Shown piece by piece: positions 25,961-31,790 of a stretch of DNA of 31,790 nucleotides. The notes under the pieces were generated by a model, which was not told the DNA's origin, did no database searches, and worked only from the letters and a program-made list of their open reading frames with translations. The position numbers and the translations under genes are program-made. Origin of the DNA: Methanosphaera sp. (GTDB lineage: Archaea; Methanobacteriota; Methanobacteria; Methanobacteriales; Methanobacteriaceae); assembly GCA_017430835.1 (NCBI GenBank), contig JAFRMD010000052.1, forward strand, positions 1 to 31,790, given 5' to 3'. Position 1 is the first letter of the stretch. Every line of letters starts with the position of its first letter.

Positions 25961-26632
25961 ATGATATTCGACATTCTAAAGGATGGCCTGGAATATGTGG
26001 GAACAAATAAAAATCAGATTATACTTTACTATATTGGAATCCTCCTGTTTCCACTAGTCTTAATTGAAAGCTACTCCTACCATATAATAGAAAACTGTTT
26101 GGATGGAATAATAAACAATAAGGATAAGCTGCCTGAGATGACATTTAATCCCAATAACATAATCAATGGATTAAAACTTTTAATACTGAAGCTATTATAC
26201 TATCTGCCGGAAATCATTATAATAATCATTGCATTTAACATGAAACATGTTGACTATTACATCCTATTTGCATCACTAAGCATATTAACGCTGTTGAGTT
26301 ACTACATCTCCCAAATGGCCTGCGTACTTATGGTTGAAAGGGGACAGTTCAAAGAGGGATTCAACTTTTCAAAAATCTTTGAAATACTCAAATCCGTCGG
26401 GATAACCTATATGGAATTCATCATAGCAACATTCATAATCATTCTCGGAATAATTGGAGTAACCATAATGCTGATGGGCTTTATAATGTTTTTAGCAAAC
26501 TTCTCAAGCATAGTTACAGGCATATTCCTGTTATTGATGGTGTTGGTGTTTTTCATATTTATACTGGTAATGATACCATCTTATGTATTATTCAAAAATA
26601 GGGCGGTAGTATCCATATATAACCTCAAATAA
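25961..26632 (+). CDS. DUF4013-like integral membrane protein
   Basis: A 223-residue membrane protein of unknown function. It begins with an amphipathic segment (IFDILKDGLEYVGTNK) and then has about five or six hydrophobic segments, the last two being long Ile/Leu/Met-rich stretches near 150-180 and 185-215. The opening and the loop with FNPNNIINGLKLLILKLLYY resemble DUF4013 proteins, which are common in Methanobacteriales. GAGGAGG overlaps the end of the regulator gene, so it is co-transcribed with it and may belong to the same response. It shares its layout, but little sequence, with the protein at 27876. Confidence 0.65.
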   Translation: MIFDILKDGLEYVGTNKNQIILYYIGILLFPLVLIESYSYHIIENCLDGIINNKDKLPEMTFNPNNIINGLKLLILKLLYYLPEIIIIIIAFNMKHVDYYILFASLSILTLLSYYISQMACVLMVERGQFKEGFNFSKIFEILKSVGITYMEFIIATFIIILGIIGVTIMLMGFIMFLANFSSIVTGIFLLLMVLVFFIFILVMIPSYVLFKNRAVVSIYNLK

Positions 26633-26853
26633 GTAATGTAATAACTATTCTAGTTATTTGACATCTCTTTTTTATATTTTTTTCAAATATTTTCCCGACA
26701 ATGCTTTGATAACTATCTTTTTTTTATTACATGGGAAATTAACACAACTTTGTTAGACTGATTATAAAAGAGTATTGGGATTTCAGGTATAAGATGAAAT
26801 ATGGGGATGATTAACTTTTTTTAAGAAAAAATTAGAAAGAAGTGGAAGTGTAA

Positions 26854-27582
26854 TCACATGTCTTCCATTGACAATCCTTTAATTTTAAGTGGATTTTTGG
26901 ACAGATAGTCTCTTGCCTTATTTTCTATGCTTGATTTAACCTCACTTAAATTTTTATCCTTCAGGTAGTCATTGGCCTTTGACTCGATTTCCTCGGTAAT
27001 GTTTTTTGCTTTTGATATGGAGTCATCGGATATGTTTTGTATGGTTGACAGGGTATCGTTTGAGTCGATCTTGTCCGGGTAAACCTTCTTGTATTCTACT
27101 GATCTGGCCATATGGGCGGCCATGTCCTTGTCGTTACAGCAGATGAGGATATTGTCATTTGTTGTTTCATTATATAGTGGGATACAGTAGAAGTCTCCGT
27201 TATAGTGTACCGTGATAACATCAAATATCTTAATTTCAAATAGTTCATCGGCACTTATCAGATAAGCTGTAAAGCCGTCAATGTCCTCTTTTTTTCCATT
27301 TTTTATCAGGTCATTGAGTGTGTTGTAGCCCATCTCGGTTATTTTTATTAGACTGTCATCGGCATTACTGTTATAGGTTACCAGTATTCCCTTATCCCAG
27401 TTCCATATTTTCAATCCATCAAATTCTCCATTATACTTAGTTTGATTGTATGGAACATCTATACTGGTACCGTTAGGCGTTATGTTAATTCTATCATATT
27501 TTACAGTGGTTAATATTACTATAAGGCATATTGCAACTATTAGAATTATTACTCCGATAATGATTATTTTTTTGCGATCCAT
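26854..27582 (-). CDS. Membrane-anchored hypothetical protein
   Basis: A 242-residue protein with one N-terminal transmembrane anchor (about residues 5-26, IIIIGVIILIVAICLIVILT) after a basic MDRKK. The rest is therefore expected outside the cell. About 35-160 is a mixed domain with several strands (TSIDVPYNQTKYNGEFDGLK, a DVITVHYNGDFYCIPLYN stretch and a Cys pair in ILICC). The C-terminal 70 residues are Lys/Glu/Asp-rich and helical, with a loose repeat (KANDYLKDKNLSEV and KARDYLSKNPLKI). No known family is recognised; similar anchored proteins are frequent in Methanosphaera and Methanobrevibacter. It diverges from the DUF4013 gene at 27876. Confidence 0.82.
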   Translation of the reverse strand: MDRKKIIIIGVIILIVAICLIVILTTVKYDRINITPNGTSIDVPYNQTKYNGEFDGLKIWNWDKGILVTYNSNADDSLIKITEMGYNTLNDLIKNGKKEDIDGFTAYLISADELFEIKIFDVITVHYNGDFYCIPLYNETTNDNILICCNDKDMAAHMARSVEYKKVYPDKIDSNDTLSTIQNISDDSISKAKNITEEIESKANDYLKDKNLSEVKSSIENKARDYLSKNPLKIKGLSMEDM

Positions 27583-27875
27583 AACTATCTACCCCCCATG
27601 GTATTTTATTTAACCTAAAAACGGCTATTTTTTCCGTAATAAACACCATGCTTTTTTCATATCACTTCTGGTATACCGGGAATAAACAAGCATTACCGTT
27701 AATTAATGATTGAATTTCATAGTATATATAACATTATATAAGGACAATATCGAATATAAAAAATTTATCCTACAGGTTATGCGTTCTAATTAGTTTAAAC
27801 AAGTTTAAATATTACTTTTTCAATAAATAATTAATATCTCTTCGATGAGTATTAAATAAATAATAGGTGGTTTAC
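27583..27875. promoter_or_regulatory. Divergent intergenic region with TTTAAAC inverted repeat
   Basis: The gap separates two divergent membrane-protein genes. TTTAAAC and GTTTAAA, two bases apart, form an inverted repeat at 27794-27809, about 67 bases before the DUF4013 start. A TATA-like TTATATAAGG lies near 27733. GGTGG (27866-27870) is the ribosome-binding site for ATG 27876. Confidence 0.45.
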
Positions 27876-28703
27876 ATGGAAATAAAGGAAATAATCACGG
27901 ACGCTTTTGAATTTCCATATCTAAGCTTGGGAACATTTTCAATCTACACTGTATTATCGGTATTGGCGGGGTCATTTGCCTTTACGGGGTTAATCACCAC
28001 CATACTGGGATATAATAATCTGGCTAATCTGGTTATGGGTATTCTTTCTGTTATACTGTCAGTATTGATTGGATTTATATTGTCCGGTTATTCAATAAGT
28101 GTTATCAAGTCAGGTATTAAAGGGGATAATGTTGTTCCCGAGTTTGATTGGAAGGAAAACTTTTATACGGGTATTAATAATTTTATTGTCACGTTCGTTT
28201 ACATACTGATTCCCACAGTTATTGTTGTAATTGTAGGATATCTGACAAACGTTCACGGTACTTTTATGGCCGTTATACAGGAGATTGTCTCACAGTTTAC
28301 AAGTGTTTATACAGGATCTTCTACTGTCATTGCAGTTGATGCAATAAGTGCGGCACTTGCTAAGCTACCGGATTCTCTTATAATCCCGGTTATTGTTGCC
28401 TTAATATTATTTGTAGTCTTTTTATTCCTTCAAACTATGGCTCAGTCAAGACTTGCAAATACGGGTGACTTAATGGAAGCCTTAAATATTGTTGAAGCGG
28501 CAAGGGATATTTCAAGAATAGGTGTAGGTAGGGTAGTGCTATTGGTCATATCAGTTATCTTGATTGTTGTATTGATTGAAATAATCGTATCGTTTATATT
28601 CAATATTCTACCGTTCTTATCCATTCTTTCAATTATAATAAGTCCATACTTGCTTTTCTTTACCCAGAGGGCTATTGGATTATTATACTCTGATATTGCC
28701 TGA
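27876..28703 (+). CDS. DUF4013 membrane protein
   Basis: A 275-residue integral membrane protein. The first segment, ITDAFEFPYLSLGTFSIYTV, and the following long hydrophobic hairpins with the loop YSISVIKSGIKGDNVVPEFD and WKENFYTGINNFIV are the hallmark of DUF4013 proteins. Six or so membrane spans are seen, with a soluble stretch in the middle (about 125-165). Function unknown. I chose ATG 27876 over an in-frame GTG at 27867 because GGTGG lies just before the ATG. The gene is single and is followed by an oligo-T stretch. Confidence 0.82.
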   Translation: MEIKEIITDAFEFPYLSLGTFSIYTVLSVLAGSFAFTGLITTILGYNNLANLVMGILSVILSVLIGFILSGYSISVIKSGIKGDNVVPEFDWKENFYTGINNFIVTFVYILIPTVIVVIVGYLTNVHGTFMAVIQEIVSQFTSVYTGSSTVIAVDAISAALAKLPDSLIIPVIVALILFVVFLFLQTMAQSRLANTGDLMEALNIVEAARDISRIGVGRVVLLVISVILIVVLIEIIVSFIFNILPFLSILSIIISPYLLFFTQRAIGLLYSDIA

Positions 28704-28724
28704 TATTCAATGTTTATATAATCC

Positions 28725-28745
28725 CCCATTTTCCTATTTTTTTTA
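28725..28745 (+). terminator. Oligo-T termination signal
   Basis: A pyrimidine-rich stretch ending in TATTTTTTTTAATT follows the DUF4013 stop by about 20 bases. Archaeal RNA polymerase terminates at such U-runs. No stem is required or seen. Confidence 0.4.
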
Positions 28746-28969
28746 ATTCTTTCTATTGTAATGATAATCCCGTTAAATGCGATTTATAATTTGATAATGA
28801 ATCTCTTAGCATTTTTATTTAAAACAATGATATTAATTGGATGATAATATTAATTAGTGATTAGTCTATCTCTAAAATTCCCATTGTTTTATTATTAATT
28901 AGATTCATGGCTCCTAAAAATATAAATAATGTCCATTACAGAAAGACAATAAGAAAGTGATGTGAAAAA

Positions 28970-30364
28970 ATGTATGTTAAATTAAACAATAAGATGCAAC
29001 TGTTGGTCTTGTTTATCTTAGCTTCAAGTTTGGTATGCATAGCCCAATCAATTATTACAACAGGTTTTGTTTATTTGATGAGTGACTTTTCCGTCTCATC
29101 AACACAGGCACAATGGTCATACTCGGCATTTCTACTTGTTGTAGGGGTAATGATTCCATTAAGTGCTTATATATCACGCAGATTCACTTCAAGAACAATA
29201 TTTTTCTTTTCACTGTCCGTATTTCTCTTAGGATCAGTACTTTGTTATCTGTCAACGTCCATGGTTGTTTTAATCATTGGCAGAATTCTTCAAGCCATTG
29301 GAAATGGTATTATAATGCCATATGTTCAGATATTACTGCTTAAGACTACGCCCGAGGAAAAATGGCAGACGTATATGGGATTCTATGGTTTGGTAATTGC
29401 TATAGCACCGGTTCTCGGCTCCTTTTTGGGAGGATTTGTCATAGCATTATATGGCTGGAGACAATTGTTCTCATTCTTCACTATAGCCACAATAATTCTC
29501 ATGCTTTTAGGCATAATATTTGTAAAGGATCATAATCAATGTGAAGATTATCCACTTGACATATTGTCGGTAGTATATTCAATTATTGGATGTGCCGGTA
29601 TAATGCTTGGTTTTACGGATGTAGCCGACTATGGATTTACGCATTATATGGTAATTTTACCCATAGTCATTGGAATTATAGCGTTAATGTTATTTGTCAA
29701 ACGTCAATCAAGGCTAGAAAAGCCATTGGTAAACTTATCAATACTTAAAAACAAATACTTCACGGCAGGTACAATATTTATCTGTATTCTCTTTGCAGGT
29801 TTAAACGGGTGCACTGCATTAATTCCATTGTTCATTCAGGCAATATCATATCATTCACCAATATTTTCGGCCTCAGTACTATTGCCTGGAGGATTACTGA
29901 TAATCATATTTAATATCATAGGTCCATTGCTTACAAATAGGATAGGTATCAGAAAGGTCCTTATTATGGGATGTGTCATTTCAATAATAGGATTTGTGAC
30001 AATGATGTTCTATACCATGGATTCATCATTTGAATTTTTGACAATAACCCAGTCAATCCGTTATATCGGTGCTGGATTAGCATTGATGCCCGCCACAACA
30101 TGGGCTTTGACCATGGTATCAGATAAGGTTGAGGATGCAACGGCTGTCAACAATACGTTACGACAGATTTTCGCGGCAATCGGCTCATCAATGGCGGTTG
30201 TAATATTGGCATTATTGGCCGGTGGTAGTATTGGCCATAATCTTTCTTCGGTAGTGGCATTCAACCAGACTTCATTCATCCTGCTTATATTGCATGTTGT
30301 CATGCTGCTGTTGACTATCATATTTATTGATGATAAGGGGAATATTGATGATACAGATTCATAA
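28970..30364 (+). CDS. MFS efflux transporter, DHA2 (EmrB/QacA) type
   Basis: A 464-residue major-facilitator protein with about fourteen hydrophobic segments. It is probably a proton-driven drug exporter. Features of the DHA2 group are the opening LASSLVCIAQSIITTGFVYL, the segment SSTQAQWSYSAFLLVVGVMI at the second span, GRILQAIGNGIIMP in span four, and the antiporter motif around AIAPVLGSFLGGF. Length is near the family norm. GTGATG lies a few bases before the ATG and a TATA-like AAAATATAAA near 28917, giving a short leader. It stands alone, followed by an inverted repeat at 30386-30427. Confidence 0.92.
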   Translation: MYVKLNNKMQLLVLFILASSLVCIAQSIITTGFVYLMSDFSVSSTQAQWSYSAFLLVVGVMIPLSAYISRRFTSRTIFFFSLSVFLLGSVLCYLSTSMVVLIIGRILQAIGNGIIMPYVQILLLKTTPEEKWQTYMGFYGLVIAIAPVLGSFLGGFVIALYGWRQLFSFFTIATIILMLLGIIFVKDHNQCEDYPLDILSVVYSIIGCAGIMLGFTDVADYGFTHYMVILPIVIGIIALMLFVKRQSRLEKPLVNLSILKNKYFTAGTIFICILFAGLNGCTALIPLFIQAISYHSPIFSASVLLPGGLLIIIFNIIGPLLTNRIGIRKVLIMGCVISIIGFVTMMFYTMDSSFEFLTITQSIRYIGAGLALMPATTWALTMVSDKVEDATAVNNTLRQIFAAIGSSMAVVILALLAGGSIGHNLSSVVAFNQTSFILLILHVVMLLLTIIFIDDKGNIDDTDS

Positions 30365-30680
30365 ACTCTTCAACTTTGTATTAGATATTCATTTTACGAA
30401 AGGATTGGATGTCACTTTTGTAAAATGCAATAATTTTTGAGTAATATGCTTAAATTAACTATCCTCATGGTATTTGCCCGGAACATTAACTGCTTTTTAT
30501 CTATTTGACATGGTATTTTATATGCTGATATGGGATTGTGTTTAATTTAAACTATTTTTTAACATTATTTTGTTAAATTTTTATCATTATTTATAAAAAT
30601 ATTTTAATATGTTCATAATTTTATAGAAATAATTATATAATGTTTATGATATATTTATTATTGGTGAACATAAAAATATC
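30365..30680. other. Non-coding gap with a stem-loop after the MFS gene
   Basis: CATTTTACGAAA (30390-30401) and TTTTGTAAAATG (30416-30427) pair over 12 bp with one mismatch, some 25 bases after the MFS stop. This could protect or end that transcript. The rest is AT-rich, with a TATA-like stretch near 30590 and GGTGA (30663-30667) before the next gene. Confidence 0.5.
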
Positions 30681-31034
30681 ATGAAATTTTATACGAAAAT
30701 TCAAATAAACAACTCATTTTCAATTCCGGGTTTTGTGAAAAAAAATATAATACACAACAAAACAATTGCAAAATGGGTTATAAACAATAATAATATTATA
30801 AACCTATATTTTATAAGTAAGGATGACGGTCCATTCAAGGATTATGCCAATGATGAATGTACAGTTTTATTTAGAAGGGTACATAATCAATTAACCATCT
30901 CGATTCCGGTAGAAGTTTCAAATATCTTGAACTGTAAAAAATTTGACTGCATCGAATGGAACGTAAATCAAAAAGATATAACAATCAAATGTCATAAAAA
31001 ACCTGCAATAAACGATATATCAGGACTATTTTAA
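30681..31034 (+). CDS. AbrB/MazE-like DNA-binding protein, probable antitoxin
   Basis: A 117-residue protein. Residues about 60-108 (CTVLFRRVHNQLTISIPVEV followed by SNILNCKKFDCIEWN) have the SpoVT-AbrB swapped-hairpin pattern: a strand, the TIPxEV turn, a short helix, and a second strand. The N-terminal 55 residues are unassigned. The next gene, 19 bases on with a strong AAGGAGGTG site, encodes a PIN-domain protein, so this is probably the antitoxin and autorepressor of a VapBC-like pair. Confidence 0.65.
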   Translation: MKFYTKIQINNSFSIPGFVKKNIIHNKTIAKWVINNNNIINLYFISKDDGPFKDYANDECTVLFRRVHNQLTISIPVEVSNILNCKKFDCIEWNVNQKDITIKCHKKPAINDISGLF

Positions 31035-31053
31035 ACAAGGAGGTGAAAATGTA

Positions 31054-31500
31054 ATGTTTAAGCTGATGGTTGACTCATCATTTATTAAAGCGTTAATATT
31101 CAAGAATCATCCGAAGCATGAAGTGGCTAGTAGAATGGCAGGGACCATTGATGACGAGGAATACCTATACCTGCCGGTATATGATTTAAATCATCTCTTT
31201 GATTATATGGATAATATTCGCGATGAAAAGACACGGAAATTTTTTAAGAGCATCTGTGCTTCTACCAGACACATCAAGATAATCACAAGAAAAAATCAAG
31301 AGGATGCATATAAATTATATGAAACAAATGCCTCTTTAAGCTATGAACAATGTTTGACAGTTATTTTAATGAAGACAAACGACATGAGATATATTATTTC
31401 CTTCAACGAAAACTATGATCATGTGGAAAATATTACCCGTTTATTCGACGTTGACAAATATCATCCCCATAAACTAAATTATAGCAGATATGTCGAATAA
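31054..31500 (+). CDS. PIN-domain protein with most catalytic acids lost
   Basis: A 148-residue protein with the PIN layout. It has MVDSSFIKALIF at the start (Asp 7), LPVYDLNHLFDYMDNI for the second strand and helix, LSYEQCLTVILMKTNDMRYI for the third acidic region, and ISFNENYDHV for the fourth. VapC-type RNases need Asp or Glu in all of these places. Here the usual Asp of the third motif is Gln (SYEQC) and the Asp of TxD/SFD is Asn (SFN), so only the first is clearly kept. It is either an inactive relative or a variant with displaced residues. AAGGAGGTG lies seven bases before the ATG. Confidence 0.65.
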   Translation: MFKLMVDSSFIKALIFKNHPKHEVASRMAGTIDDEEYLYLPVYDLNHLFDYMDNIRDEKTRKFFKSICASTRHIKIITRKNQEDAYKLYETNASLSYEQCLTVILMKTNDMRYIISFNENYDHVENITRLFDVDKYHPHKLNYSRYVE

Positions 31501-31548
31501 GTATTTCATATAATAACGACTTTCTTTTGAACCCTTTCTTTTCTTTTT

Positions 31549-31790
31549 GTGCGACAGGCACTTGTCTTTAATTTGTTCTCACCTTAAACTATGTTTAGGG
31601 TGTGTGTTAGTATTGTATCTCGTTTAGAGTACATTTAACCTTGTTGTATGGGTTATTCTCCCTTGAAACTGCTTTACTGGTAACAGTGGGGTGGGTTGCA
31701 TGATAGGTAAAGCCTAATCTTACTTCTAGCATCCATGAAGTGGAGGGCGAGAGAAAGACTAATAGGGCTAATGATAAATGAACTCTTATA
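31549..31790 (+). ncRNA. Group II intron, 5' part (continues off the window)
   Basis: GTGCGACAGGCA at 31549 is a group II 5' end. The 242 nt present run parallel to the 5' part of the intron at 14509-15383: GAAACTGC, ACTGGTAAC, GGTTGCATGA, GAGAAAGACTAAT and GGCTAATGA occur in the same order and similar spacing. The catalytic core and any reverse-transcriptase gene would lie beyond the window. It is inserted about 50 bases after the PIN gene. Confidence 0.8.

Noticed and set aside
1..31790. tRNA or rRNA genes
   Set aside because: No GC-rich cloverleaf-like or rRNA-like stretch was found; the GC-richer islands are intron, TnpB scrap or array DNA.

Overview
The window is very AT-rich DNA that looks archaeal. 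It has Shine-Dalgarno-led genes with TATA-type upstream boxes, DUF4013-type membrane proteins, adhesin-like Ig-repeat remnants, and NurA/HerA. I infer a methanogen of the Methanobacteriales, most likely Methanosphaera or a close relative. No rRNA or tRNA gene was recognised.

1-14322 is one type III-A (Csm) CRISPR-Cas island. Two arrays with near-identical 37-bp repeats bracket the cas genes in inverted orientation. Each array is headed by a homologous ~108-bp leader. Array 1 (1-767) reads on the minus strand and continues off the left edge; array 2 (13630-14322) reads on the plus strand and decays at its far end. Between them lie a minus-strand adaptation pair, cas2 and a cas1 that has lost its ATG and carries two compensating homopolymer frameshifts. 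Next come nurA-herA (overlapping by ATGA) and a tightly packed operon: csm1/cas10, a double-length csm2, csm3, csm4, csm5, a CARF-HEPN effector and cas6. The crRNA would be cut by Cas6 and loaded into Csm. The Cas10 palm would make cyclic oligoadenylate, which would activate the CARF-HEPN RNase. NurA-HerA is an unusual insertion in such a locus. In the leader-proximal part of both arrays, spacers read as protein-like frames on the strand opposite to the crRNA, as expected for RNA targeting.

14323-17038 is a graveyard: an 875-nt ORF-less group II intron (minus strand) inserted into a hairpin, a broken IS1182-like transposase, and a DUF2971 tail. A second group II intron of the same family starts at 31549 and leaves the window.

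17039-19416 is an intact two-gene cassette: an HD-domain protein (HD-CE-like) and an unrecognised beta-rich protein joined by ATGA. It is the best candidate here for an undescribed (defence) system. 19417-23997 is mostly remnants (two adhesin-like gene fragments, a TnpB tail, an intact copy of the hairpin site) around one complete AAA ATPase gene preceded by three 33-bp tandem repeats.

23998-31500 looks like ordinary chromosome: an ABC exporter pair with an XRE regulator and a DUF4013-like membrane protein, a membrane-anchored hypothetical, a second DUF4013 protein, a DHA2-type MFS exporter, and an AbrB/PIN toxin-antitoxin-like pair whose PIN protein has lost most acidic residues.
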